Shown here one piece after another: positions 5,824 to 14,123 of a stretch of 28,720 nucleotides of DNA. The position numbers were made by a program, and so were the translations under genes. Origin of the DNA: JARRNJ01 sp037385045 (GTDB taxonomy: Bacteria > Pseudomonadota > Gammaproteobacteria > JASBUN01); assembly GCA_037385045.1 (NCBI GenBank), contig JARRNJ010000037.1, forward strand, positions 1 to 28,720, given 5' to 3'. Each line of letters starts with the position of its first letter. The first letter of the stretch is position 1. The notes under the pieces were generated by a model. The model did no database searches, had not been told where the DNA came from, and saw only the letters and a program-made list of their open reading frames with translations.

Positions 5824-8670
5824 CTAGAGCCGCTGCAGCGCCGCGCTCAGCTCCCGCTCGATGGCCTTCTTGTAATTCAGAAAATGGACGGTCTGCAGCC
5901 GGCCGGCGGCCTCGGCCCCCAACAGTGCGCGTCCCACGTCGGCATCGGTGATGTAGATGGGATAGCGCTGCCTGCCTTGGCGTTGGCCGAGCACGTAGCG
6001 GGCAACTTCGGCGTAAATTCGCTCGCCGAACTCCAGCGATGAGAACTCATGGCCTTCACAATAGAGCGAGAACACATCGCGCCGCTCCTGGGGTCCGCCG
6101 ATCACCTGGATGCCGAGGTAGCGCTCGGGATCGCTGTGCAGTGTTTCCCGTGGCTTCTTGCGCTGAATGGAATACTGGCCGCCGCGGTCGCGGCGGACCT
6201 GGTAGAACTCCACCAGGGTGGAAATCTGCGCCTCGTCGGGTGCGTGTTCGGTGGCGTTGCAGCGCGCGATCGCCGAGGCGAGAAAATGCTGGTACTGGCC
6301 CAGCAAGGCGGTTTCGCTGTGGTACTCGGTCACCTGGTGAAACAGCGACCCGTACTCGTCCACGATGTAGACGTCGGCCTGATTGTCGCGGACCAGGTAG
6401 AACAGCTGCACGGTGTCGGGCCGGTTCTGTTCCATGACGCGCGCCAACGGTGAATCGCCCACCGCGTAGCGGTCGAAGATCACCGGGCTGAAGCGCTCCT
6501 GGGCCACCCCCATGGCCTTGACCAACTCGGCCTCGTTGCCAAGGCGCTGAAAACGCGGCACGTCGTTTTCCGGGCCGATCAGGAAATAGGTGTGCTCGAT
6601 GCGCAATACGTAGCGGCTGCCGGCGCCCGTGGCATTGCCGTAAAACACCTGCGTGACGTCACGGAACAACTCGCCGACGCGGTGTGCGATGGCCATGCCG
6701 CGGGCGGTGGAGAAGCTGTAAACCGGCACCTGGGGCGGTGCTGTACCGGCCGACAGCGGTGCCCAGGCCAGATATTCGCACAGGCAATCGAGCAGCGCCG
6801 CCTCGCCGCTGTAGTGGAACGTCAGCACTTCCCCCCAGCTGCTGACCAGCATCAGGTCGAAGCTCAGCGCCAGGTTCTTCCAGAAGCCGCCGTAGCTGAA
6901 CGCGTCGGAACGGTTGCTGGTGAGGTGCACGCCCTGGCGCGTGTGCTCCAAGAGGGGATCGACACCCAGGTTGATATACAGGGAGCTCGACGCCACGCGC
7001 ACGGGCTGATGCAGGTTGTCCATGTCCGTGTGTGGCAGCCGCCCGTCCGGAAACAGGCGCCGGAAGCTGTCGATCACGGCGAGCAGTTCCTGATGCGAGA
7101 CCGTGCCGTTGCTGGCCTCCAGCGTGATCAGGGTCTGGGGGCCGATGATGCGGTTGAAATGACACCAAGCCACCAGCTCGATGAGGCTGGGGCTGCGCTT
7201 GAGTACTTCGGGCTGGTGTCGCGGCGCCGCATCGGGGTCGCCGCGCTGCAGGGCCCAGCTGCCCGCGGGGCCGCGGTCGACGTGGATGAAGTTGAGGCGC
7301 TCCTCCGTGAGATCAGTGGAAATGCCCGGATTGATGATTTCCACCTTGCCGGCCTTGCGTTCGAACGCGGTGTAGAGGCGCCGGCCCAGCAGGTTGAGGT
7401 CGGTGCTGCTGAGGCTCGAGTTGCCGGCGTGATGACGGGCGAAATCCGACAGAATGCGGTAGCTGCGGGTCAGTTCGTCCACCAGCATACGGCGCTCCTC
7501 CAATACCCTGTGAATCTTCCAGGTTGCCCTGGAGTCGAGTATCAGCAGGTGGTCCTGGCCCCATTGCCAGCGTCGTGTCAGCTCGGCCAGCAACTGCGCG
7601 CGCCGGTCGCCACGGTGCAGGCGCCGGTCGCTGAGATGTTCGTTGACCTTAAAGTAGAAACACTTGCGCGCCAGTTCCAGGCGTTCGCGCTCACCGCGTC
7701 CCTGCAGGTATTCCTGGACCTTGATCGACATCAAGACGTAGGGGTCGAGGCGGTCGACGTTGGTTTCGCCGTCGTACAGGGCGCGTTTGAAGCGGGTGCA
7801 GAGCAAGTCCGGCTGCGGATATTCGGCGGCGTAGGCCTCCATCAGCAGCAGCTTCAACACCGACTTGTAGGGCGAGTCGATCGCCTTGTGCAATTGCCAC
7901 AGGGCGGCGCCGAGGAATTCGCCGGCGGGAATGTGGCCGACGCTGCCGAAATCCAGGAACTCATGCTCCAGGCCGTGGTTGGCGAGATTCCGGACGTGGG
8001 CGTCGTAGTCCTGTTCCCGGTCGGGGGGCACCAGCCACCAGGCGGGATAGCGCCCGGCCAGCAGCAGCCCGGTACGGTAGAACTCTTCCAGCAACAGGCG
8101 GTGTTGCGCGCTGCCGCTGCTGTCCTCGGACAGGGCCTCGGTTTCGCCGCGGCGGAAGTTGGCCGCGTCCATGACGAAGAATTTCACCTCCAGGCCCAGC
8201 GACTCGGCCCAGGCCCGGATCCTGGCGCATTTCTCCTGCAGCAGCCCGAGCTGGTTGTCGGTCAGGCGCGGGTGGTGGCACAGCCAGATGTCGAAGTCAC
8301 TGTTTTGCGAGTAGGCGACGGTGCCGGTGCTGCCCATCAGGTACAGGGCCTGGATGTTGTATACGCGCAGGGCGCGGCGCCGGTAGCTGAACTTGCGCAC
8401 CAGCGTGCCGGCCGCTTCGACGGCCCGCTTGCCCGGGCCGAAGTCGGCCACCCCGGCCGGGGTTTTTTTGTTCACGAAGCCCGGCAGCGCCGGTTCGTTG
8501 ATATGGAACAGCAGGGGCAGTATGTCGACGAACACCCGCTGTTGCGGCTTGAGGCTTTCGCGCACGCGGGACAGCCGCTCGCTGTTGAGGGCGGCGAAGC
8601 GGCGTTTGATGGTTTTGAGGTGCAGCGGGGAAGAGTCGCTGACCAGTGTCAGGGGGCTGCCGTCGTGCAT
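5824..8670 (-). CDS. cyaA: Class I adenylate cyclase
   Basis: 948 residues. It makes cAMP from ATP in the cytoplasm for CRP/Vfr-type regulators. The N-terminal catalytic domain has the nucleotidyltransferase signature LMGSTGTVAYSQNSDFDIW: Gly113-Ser114, with metal-binding Asp125 and Asp127. The following regions (SLGLEVKFFVMDAANFR, LAGRYPAWWLVPP, HKAIDSPYKSVLKLLLMEAY) are typical of enterobacterial and pseudomonad CyaA. The C-terminal half is the usual regulatory region. It is about 100 residues longer than the E. coli enzyme. The start at 8670 has only GGAG very close upstream (spacing 1-2), so initiation may be weak, but no later ATG keeps the conserved N-terminus. In Pseudomonas cyaA also lies near argH and algZR. 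Confidence 0.93.
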   Translation of the reverse strand: MHDGSPLTLVSDSSPLHLKTIKRRFAALNSERLSRVRESLKPQQRVFVDILPLLFHINEPALPGFVNKKTPAGVADFGPGKRAVEAAGTLVRKFSYRRRALRVYNIQALYLMGSTGTVAYSQNSDFDIWLCHHPRLTDNQLGLLQEKCARIRAWAESLGLEVKFFVMDAANFRRGETEALSEDSSGSAQHRLLLEEFYRTGLLLAGRYPAWWLVPPDREQDYDAHVRNLANHGLEHEFLDFGSVGHIPAGEFLGAALWQLHKAIDSPYKSVLKLLLMEAYAAEYPQPDLLCTRFKRALYDGETNVDRLDPYVLMSIKVQEYLQGRGERERLELARKCFYFKVNEHLSDRRLHRGDRRAQLLAELTRRWQWGQDHLLILDSRATWKIHRVLEERRMLVDELTRSYRILSDFARHHAGNSSLSSTDLNLLGRRLYTAFERKAGKVEIINPGISTDLTEERLNFIHVDRGPAGSWALQRGDPDAAPRHQPEVLKRSPSLIELVAWCHFNRIIGPQTLITLEASNGTVSHQELLAVIDSFRRLFPDGRLPHTDMDNLHQPVRVASSSLYINLGVDPLLEHTRQGVHLTSNRSDAFSYGGFWKNLALSFDLMLVSSWGEVLTFHYSGEAALLDCLCEYLAWAPLSAGTAPPQVPVYSFSTARGMAIAHRVGELFRDVTQVFYGNATGAGSRYVLRIEHTYFLIGPENDVPRFQRLGNEAELVKAMGVAQERFSPVIFDRYAVGDSPLARVMEQNRPDTVQLFYLVRDNQADVYIVDEYGSLFHQVTEYHSETALLGQYQHFLASAIARCNATEHAPDEAQISTLVEFYQVRRDRGGQYSIQRKKPRETLHSDPERYLGIQVIGGPQERRDVFSLYCEGHEFSSLEFGERIYAEVARYVLGQRQGRQRYPIYITDADVGRALLGAEAAGRLQTVHFLNYKKAIERELSAALQRL

Positions 8671-8745
8671 ACTCCGGATATCGGCGGCGGTGGTGAAAAC
8701 TGCAGGGTTGGGCGTGGGTCGGGGCCGAAGGCAGGGTTATGGTTT

Positions 8746-8830
8746 GGGCAAAGGAAAGGGCAAAGGGTAAAGGAAACATAGTATCGGTGTTGCTCTCTTC
8801 CCTTTTCCCTTTTCCCTTTGCCCTTTGCCC
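8746..8830. repeat. Long purine/pyrimidine inverted repeat between two minus-strand genes
   Basis: A purine-rich arm (8746-8777, GGGCAAAGGAAAGGGCAAAG and on) faces a pyrimidine-rich arm (8796-8830, ending TTTGCCCTTTGCCC), with about 18 bases between. The arms are built from GGGCAAA/GGGAAAA heptads and pair imperfectly, giving a hairpin stem of about 30 bp. It lies between the degenerate GGDEF gene and cyaA. Confidence 0.75.
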
Positions 8831-8880
8831 TGACCCTCCCGACCGGCTGGCCGCCCGTCCGTGGGCCCAGCCGCTTTCGT

Positions 8881-9687
8881 TCAGCGCGCCGCGGCGGCGG
8901 TTCCGGCGGGGCCGCCGGAGGGTTCCAGCTCGGCCGCCGCGCGGGCCAGAAGCGTGGCGGCACTGTCGGTTTTGCCCCATTCAGCGACGCCGAAACGGAA
9001 CGACGCCACCTGCTGGTCAGCCGCCAGCGCCCGGGCAACCTTTTCGGTCAGCGTCTTGGCCGCATCCAGCGGGGTTTCGGGAAGAATCAGGCTGAAGTTG
9101 CCGGCGTCGTCCCGGCCGATGATGTCGGCCCAGCGCAGCTGGTCCTTCAGCAGTCCGCTGACGCTGCGCAGCTGCTCGTATTGCTGGCCCTCGCTGGGGT
9201 GGTGGGCGGCGAACTGCACCGCCAGCACCACCACGGACAGTGGATTGCTGTAGCGGCGGCTGCGGGCCACCTGCGGCTCGAGCAGCATCATGACGGCGCG
9301 CTGGTTCATCAGCCCGGTGACCGGATCGGCCAGCGCCAGCCGGTGCAGGCGGCGCTCGAGAGCCGGGTCGGGGGTGCAGTCGGTGAAGAAATACACCTGA
9401 GTTCCGTCCGCCAGCGGGCCGACGTGCGAACGCACCAAGTGCTGTTCCCGCTCATCGGGAACGGCGACCGTGACCCGGTCGCTGTCGCCAAGCAGAGGGG
9501 CCAGCGGCGCCGGCAGCGTCGCGCGCTGCGCGCCGGGCAACTCCCCGGCCACCGGTCCGAGCATTTCCGCAAGGGATGGGTTCACCCAGCTGATGCGGCC
9601 GCCCGCGTCGAGCGCCAGCGCGCCCGCGGGACAGCCATCCAGCAGCTGATGGATCAGCGTTGTGGTTGCGTCGTCAGTCATGTTCAT
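8881..9687 (-). CDS. PAS and degenerate GGDEF domain protein
   Basis: 268 residues, with no signal peptide or membrane segment. Residues about 10-105 resemble a PAS sensor (AGALALDAGGRISWVNPSLAEML). A GGDEF fold follows from LALADPVTGLMNQRAV (118-132). The catalytic loop that should read GGDEF is DAGNF (194-198, within IIGRDDAGNFSLILPET), so metal and GTP binding should be lost and no c-di-GMP synthesis is expected. Such proteins often act as c-di-GMP or partner-binding regulators. The start at 9687 has AGGAGAG about 4 bases upstream. It is upstream of cyaA on the same strand, 210 bp away, but the long inverted repeat between them argues against a simple operon. Confidence 0.75.
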   Translation of the reverse strand: MNMTDDATTTLIHQLLDGCPAGALALDAGGRISWVNPSLAEMLGPVAGELPGAQRATLPAPLAPLLGDSDRVTVAVPDEREQHLVRSHVGPLADGTQVYFFTDCTPDPALERRLHRLALADPVTGLMNQRAVMMLLEPQVARSRRYSNPLSVVVLAVQFAAHHPSEGQQYEQLRSVSGLLKDQLRWADIIGRDDAGNFSLILPETPLDAAKTLTEKVARALAADQQVASFRFGVAEWGKTDSAATLLARAAAELEPSGGPAGTAAAAR

Positions 9688-9707
9688 GGCTCTCCTACGG
9701 CAGCCGC

Positions 9708-9730
9708 CCCGGAATTGCGTTGATTCCGGG
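9708..9730 (-). promoter_or_regulatory. Hairpin/operator-like dyad in the leader of the degenerate GGDEF gene
   Basis: CCCGGAAT (9708-9715) and ATTCCGGG (9723-9730) form a perfect 8-bp dyad around a 7-base loop, 20 bp upstream of the start. A minus-strand TATAAC (-10-like) lies further upstream near 9751-9756, so the dyad would be in the 5' leader or at the transcription start. Confidence 0.45.
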
Positions 9731-9897
9731 TTCGGTGGGGCTTGTGGACGTTATAGCGGATGAGGGCGGAGATGCTTGAGCCCGGGTGGCATTTCCCGAA
9801 CCCCCGAGTATGCTTTCTACAGGGCCCCGGCCGGGTGCGCGTGAACGGCCGGCCGGCAACAGGTATCAAGGCGCCAGAACGCCCGGAGGTTGTCCCA

Positions 9898-10143
9898 ATG
9901 CCCCAGCGCGAAAACCCGGTTCATGTGGGCTCCCCGGATCCGGAGCTGAAAACCTCGCCCATCGTGGAGGAGACCGACGAGGCGTTTGACTACCTGGTCC
10001 AGGAGCTGGCCGACAACAGCGTCTGCCTTTTCAACGGAGTAAGCTACAAGGACGGGGCGTTCGTGTGCAGCGGCACTGAACTGCTGCGCTGTGAACGGGG
10101 CGCCTGGGTGCGGGAAGGGTCCTGCGACCCGGACAACCCCTGA
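9898..10143 (+). CDS. Small cysteine-containing protein, DUF1496-like
   Basis: 81 residues. ATG 9898 is chosen because GGAGG (9885-9889) lies 8 bases before it. The open frame extends further upstream, but that part has no ribosome site. The N-terminal half is acidic. The C-terminal half has the pattern CLFNGVSYKDGAFVCSGTELLRCERGAW, with Cys43, Cys57, Cys65 and Cys76. It resembles the DUF1496 family of short proteins (C-x-NG-x-Y-x2-GA then a late Cys). No signal peptide is visible, so the cysteines may bind metal or form a disulfide only if it is exported another way. It is transcribed alone, divergent from the degenerate GGDEF gene. Function unknown. Confidence 0.7.
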   Translation: MPQRENPVHVGSPDPELKTSPIVEETDEAFDYLVQELADNSVCLFNGVSYKDGAFVCSGTELLRCERGAWVREGSCDPDNP

Positions 10144-10162
10144 GGCGTTCGGCAGCGGCGCG

Positions 10163-10537
10163 TCAGCGGTTATACTCGGAGGCGCGCTTGGCGCTGCCGC
10201 GGACCTGATCGGCGGGATAGCGTTCCTCGTTGATGGCGATCTTTTCGTAGGCGGCGCCAACCAGGTCGACGCCGAGTTTGTCCGCGGTGCGGATCAGGTA
10301 GATCAGTATATCCGCCAGCTCCAGGCTGACTTCGCGCAGCCGCTCGGGGGCGAGCGCGCGGCTCTCGTCCTCGGTCAACCATTGAAAATGTTCCACCAGC
10401 TCGGCGGATTCGGCGATCAGCGCCATGGCGAGATTTTTCGGCGAGTGGAACTGGTCCCAGTCCCGGCGGGCGGCGAACCGGGCCAGGCGCCGGCGCAGTC
10501 CCTCAAGGTTGTCGGGATCGGTGTCGTTAATACTCAT
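10163..10537 (-). CDS. MazG-like nucleotide pyrophosphohydrolase
   Basis: 124 residues, all-alpha NTP pyrophosphatase fold of the MazG/dCTPase (RS21-C6) type. It likely hydrolyses non-canonical or excess dNTPs to monophosphate and pyrophosphate. The Mg-binding motif is complete: Glu43-x2-Glu46 (ESAELVEHFQWL) and Glu73-x2-Asp76 (LELADILIYLI). The start at 10537 (MSINDTD) is set by GGAG 7 bases upstream. The frame extends further upstream but without a ribosome site and into the divergent gene's leader. The 3' end faces the small Cys protein gene, 19 bp away. Confidence 0.85.
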   Translation of the reverse strand: MSINDTDPDNLEGLRRRLARFAARRDWDQFHSPKNLAMALIAESAELVEHFQWLTEDESRALAPERLREVSLELADILIYLIRTADKLGVDLVGAAYEKIAINEERYPADQVRGSAKRASEYNR

Positions 10538-10625
10538 CACTGTCTCCCGTTGCCACAGGGAAGGAGCCGTGTATCCACGATACGCACCGCACAAGGACCG
10601 TTCCGCCGCCGGCCACCGGGCTACG

Positions 10626-11372
10626 ATGCGCGACCGGCGTGTGAAATGCAAGCTGCCGCCAAAGCTGCCGGCTGCCGCCGTGATGTGGCTGGCGCTGGCC
10701 GCCGCGGTACCGGCAGCCGAGATCCGCGGCACCGTCGCGGTCGGTACCGCGGCGCAGGACCACAGCGGCGCCGCGGAGGCAGGCATCAGCGTGGCGGCGC
10801 TGCCTCTGGACGGCCAGGCGTTGCCGGCGGTTGCCGCCGCCGATCACCGGGTGATCATTCGCCACAACCGCTTCCAGCCGGTTTACCTGGCCGTGCGCCG
10901 CGGCGACCGGCTCACGTTTGTCAACCAGGATCCGGTCTATCACCGGATCTTTTCCCCGCATGGTTCCAAGGGCTTCGATGTGCGCCTGGCCAAGCCGGGA
11001 ACCGTTGGCGCCACGCGCACGGTGACCCTGGACCAAGCCGGCTCCTGGCAGATATTCGGGCGCATATTCCCGCGCCTGTACGGGCGCATCGATGTGGTCG
11101 ATACCCCCTATATCCGCAACCTGTCGGCGCCGGGGCGGTTCGGGTTCTCCGATCTGGCCCTGGGGCGCTGGCAGTTGCGGGCCGCCGCCATCGGCACCGC
11201 GGTGGTGCGCGTCGAGACCGAGGCCTTTACCGCGCCGCCGCCGGTGCGCCTGGTCTTGCCGCTGCGTGGCGGGCCGCACGCCGGGGACAGGCGCGCCGGC
11301 GGCGGTGAAACCGGGCGCCCGGGTGCAGGTGTCGGTGCGCTGTTTCCGGTCTCCCCAATGGCGGCTCCATGA
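10626..11372 (+). CDS. Exported cupredoxin-like (methylamine-utilisation-type) protein lacking the Cys/His copper site
   Basis: 248 residues with an N-terminal signal (about residues 1-31, PAAAVMWLALAAAVPAAE). The fold markers of plastocyanin-like 'methylamine utilization' proteins are present: HNRFQPVYLAVRRGDRLTFVNQDPVYHRIFSP, then IDVVDTPYIRN and DLALGRWQLRA. His106 matches the first copper ligand. The usual Cys-x-x-His segment before VVDTPY is replaced by WQIFGRIFPRLYG, so a normal type 1 copper site is not expected. ATG 10626 is the start nearest the signal peptide, but its ribosome site is weak. The stop overlaps the start of the GGDEF-EAL gene (ATGA), so it may be a periplasmic ligand-binding partner of that sensor. 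Confidence 0.7.
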   Translation: MRDRRVKCKLPPKLPAAAVMWLALAAAVPAAEIRGTVAVGTAAQDHSGAAEAGISVAALPLDGQALPAVAAADHRVIIRHNRFQPVYLAVRRGDRLTFVNQDPVYHRIFSPHGSKGFDVRLAKPGTVGATRTVTLDQAGSWQIFGRIFPRLYGRIDVVDTPYIRNLSAPGRFGFSDLALGRWQLRAAAIGTAVVRVETEAFTAPPPVRLVLPLRGGPHAGDRRAGGGETGRPGAGVGALFPVSPMAAP

Positions 11373-14110
11373 ACATCGAGCAAAAGAATACGCTGTTTGT
11401 GGTCACGCTGATCCTGGTCGTACTCGGCGGGGTCGCGACGATGGCCTATTTCTTGATCAACCGCCAGGTCAATGACGCGATCGTCAGCGAATTGACCAGC
11501 GCCCATGCCGTCTTCGTCGAGACACAGAAACAGAGTTTCGCCGAGCTGCGCGAGCGCGCCCGGCATGTGAGCGAGGAGCCGGCGATGATCGCCGCCGCCT
11601 TTACCGGCGACGTGCCGACCGTACGCGGGATGCTCAAAGAGCTGCGTGGCGACAGCGGCGCCAACGTGCTGGCCGTTTACCAGGGCGACGATTCGGACAA
11701 GGTGGCTGCGGTGGCTGACGAGGCGCATCTGGCCGCACCCCGGGTGGTGACCTCACCGACGTTCATGGCCCTGGTGAGGGAGGTACGCGCCAGCGGCACC
11801 CGCGCTTTCGGTCACGCCATCGTGCTCGACGCACTGCTGCGCCTGGTGGCGGTGCCGGTCCGCAATCCCCTCGGCGGCAACCTCGGTGTGTTGATTTACG
11901 GTGAGCGCATCGAGCCCGGCGAGGTGGCGCGGCTGCACGACCTGGTGCGCGCCGAAGTCACCGTGTACCGTGACAACGTGGTGTTCGGTTCGACGCTTTC
12001 CGACTTCAGCGTACTGCCGGATACGCTGCAAGGCGGGTCCAAGTCGAACTTCTCTCGTCACTTCCGCGCCAACGGCAAGAGTTATTACGGCCTGGTCTAC
12101 CCCGTGCTGGGACATGCGGGCGGTCCGCCCATCGCCCAGGTGCTGTTGGCCGTTCCGGCGACAGCCCAATGGGACGCCTACCGTACCCTGTGGGGCAGCG
12201 CATCGAAATTTTCCGTGCTGATCCTGCTGTTGGCGGCCCTGTTCGGGATCTGGCTCAGCCGCCGCTGGCTCACGCGGCCGCTCAAAGTCCTGGCGCGCGC
12301 CGCCGCAGCCGTCGGCGAGGGGCGCCTGGACGCGCCGCTGGGCAAGGCGGGCAAGGACGAGTTTGGTGACCTGATCCGCGCGTTCGACCGTATGATCGGG
12401 CAAATCCAGGCATCGCGGGCCGAGGAGGCCGTCAGCCGCGAGCGGTTCCTGGACTTTGCCGAGAGTTCGTCGGACTGGTTGTGGGAAACCAACCAGTACG
12501 GGCAGATCAGCTATATTTCCCGCGACGTTGCGGCGACGCTTTCAATGAATGCGGACGCGCTCATCGGCCACACTTTCCACGACGTCTTTCCCCACGACAA
12601 CATGGAGGAGTTGCGCACGCTGCTGCAGCCGCGGCCCGGACGCGTGCAACCGTTCAAGGATGTCGAAGTGTGGATCACCAACAGCGAGGGCATCCGCCTG
12701 TGTCTGCGCCTCAATGGCAGGCCCTATTTCGAGGATGACCTGTTTTGCGGGTTTCGTGGCACGGCGCGCGACATAACCAAATTGAAGAACGACGAGGAGC
12801 GTCTGATCCAGCTCGCCAACCGTGACCACCTCACCGGTCTCTCCAACCGCCGCCGCTTCATGGAGGACCTGGCGCGCGAAGTGGCCGTGGCCGAGCGGCA
12901 GGGACACAGCGGCGCGGTGATGCTGATCGATCTCGACCACTTCAAGCTGGTCAACGATACCGCCGGCCACGCCGCGGGCGACGAGGTGATCGTGCAGGTC
13001 GGCGGCATGTTGCGGCGCCTGGCGCGCAGCGTCGATCATATCGGCCGTCTCAGCGGCGACGAGTTCGCCATTGCGCTCATCAATACCAATATCGAGCAGG
13101 CCAACCGCCGCGCCACCGACATACTCAAGCACCTCAGCCAGCTGCGTCCGACTTACGGCGGCAAGATTCTCAATACGTCGGCCAGCATCGGCATTGTCAT
13201 CTATCCCCAGCACGGCTCGAGCCCGGCGGAACTTCTCGCCAAAGCCGACACGGCGATGTATGCGGCCAAGAAGGCCGGGCGCAACCGCGCCCACTGTTAC
13301 AGCGACGACGACATGGCGCAGGAGCTGATGGGTTCACAGCTCACCTGGAAGGAGCGCATCCACAACGCGCTGGAGAACGATCTCTTTGAGCTGGCGTTCC
13401 AGCCCATCGCGCCGATCCAGGGCGGTGTGGCTGCGCGCTACGAGGTGTTGGTCCGGCTGCGCGCCGGCGAGGACATACTGCACCCGCCCGGCAGCTTCAT
13501 TCCCACGGCCGAGCAGTTCGGTCTGATTCACGATGTCGACACGGTCGTGGTGCGCAAGGCGATCCGCGCCCTGGCGGCGCAGCCGCCCCATGATCCGCCG
13601 GTGTCCTTTTCCATCAACCTGTCCGGATTGTCCGTCGGCGACCCGAAGATGTTGGAGCTCATCGAGCACGAACTGGGCGAGGTGGACATCGACCGCGAGC
13701 GGGTGGTGTTCGAGATCACCGAAAGTGCGGCTTGCGAGGACATCAATCGTGCCATGGACTTCATCGCCCGGTTGCGGCGTCTCGGTTGCCGGGTGGCGCT
13801 GGACGACTTCGGCGTCGGCTTCTCTTCCTTCTCTTATCTCAAGCATCTCAAGGTGGATATCATCAAGATCGACGGCAGCTTCATTCGCGACATTGCCAAC
13901 AGCAAGGAGGACCAGCTGTTCGTCAAGGCGCTGGTGGACGTGGCACGGGGAATGGGGATGCAGACAGTGGCCGAATTCGTGGAAAGCGCCGAAAGCCTGC
14001 GGCTGGTCCGCCGGTTGGGGGTGGACTATGCCCAGGGCTACTATGTGGGCAAGCCGAGCGCGGAGCCGATGGCTGCCGCGCTGCCGGAGTTGGTTGTCGG
14101 CCAGGGGTGA
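11369..14110 (+). CDS. Membrane-bound PAS-GGDEF-EAL c-di-GMP signalling protein
   Basis: 913 residues. Transmembrane helix at about 9-31, a periplasmic sensor domain to about 275, a second helix at about 277-295, HAMP to about 348, PAS about 358-475, GGDEF about 485-640, EAL about 665-905. The GGDEF loop is SGDEF (562-566), with an inhibitory RxxD site (RSVD, 553-556), so cyclase activity is plausible. The EAL signature is EVL (692-694, YEVLVRL), with EITES, DDFGVGFSSFSYL, KIDGSFI and TVAEFVE motifs kept, so phosphodiesterase activity is also plausible. Net activity cannot be read. Translation is coupled to the cupredoxin-like gene. The gene ends 13 bp from the convergent argH stop. Confidence 0.9.
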   Translation: MNIEQKNTLFVVTLILVVLGGVATMAYFLINRQVNDAIVSELTSAHAVFVETQKQSFAELRERARHVSEEPAMIAAAFTGDVPTVRGMLKELRGDSGANVLAVYQGDDSDKVAAVADEAHLAAPRVVTSPTFMALVREVRASGTRAFGHAIVLDALLRLVAVPVRNPLGGNLGVLIYGERIEPGEVARLHDLVRAEVTVYRDNVVFGSTLSDFSVLPDTLQGGSKSNFSRHFRANGKSYYGLVYPVLGHAGGPPIAQVLLAVPATAQWDAYRTLWGSASKFSVLILLLAALFGIWLSRRWLTRPLKVLARAAAAVGEGRLDAPLGKAGKDEFGDLIRAFDRMIGQIQASRAEEAVSRERFLDFAESSSDWLWETNQYGQISYISRDVAATLSMNADALIGHTFHDVFPHDNMEELRTLLQPRPGRVQPFKDVEVWITNSEGIRLCLRLNGRPYFEDDLFCGFRGTARDITKLKNDEERLIQLANRDHLTGLSNRRRFMEDLAREVAVAERQGHSGAVMLIDLDHFKLVNDTAGHAAGDEVIVQVGGMLRRLARSVDHIGRLSGDEFAIALINTNIEQANRRATDILKHLSQLRPTYGGKILNTSASIGIVIYPQHGSSPAELLAKADTAMYAAKKAGRNRAHCYSDDDMAQELMGSQLTWKERIHNALENDLFELAFQPIAPIQGGVAARYEVLVRLRAGEDILHPPGSFIPTAEQFGLIHDVDTVVVRKAIRALAAQPPHDPPVSFSINLSGLSVGDPKMLELIEHELGEVDIDRERVVFEITESAACEDINRAMDFIARLRRLGCRVALDDFGVGFSSFSYLKHLKVDIIKIDGSFIRDIANSKEDQLFVKALVDVARGMGMQTVAEFVESAESLRLVRRLGVDYAQGYYVGKPSAEPMAAALPELVVGQG

Positions 14111-14123
14111 GTGGCGCGCCGGC

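Noticed and set aside
6592..8781. 729-codon plus-strand frame opposite cyaA
   Set aside because: It is fully antisense to cyaA, with no recognisable domain. It exists because GC-rich third positions remove stops.
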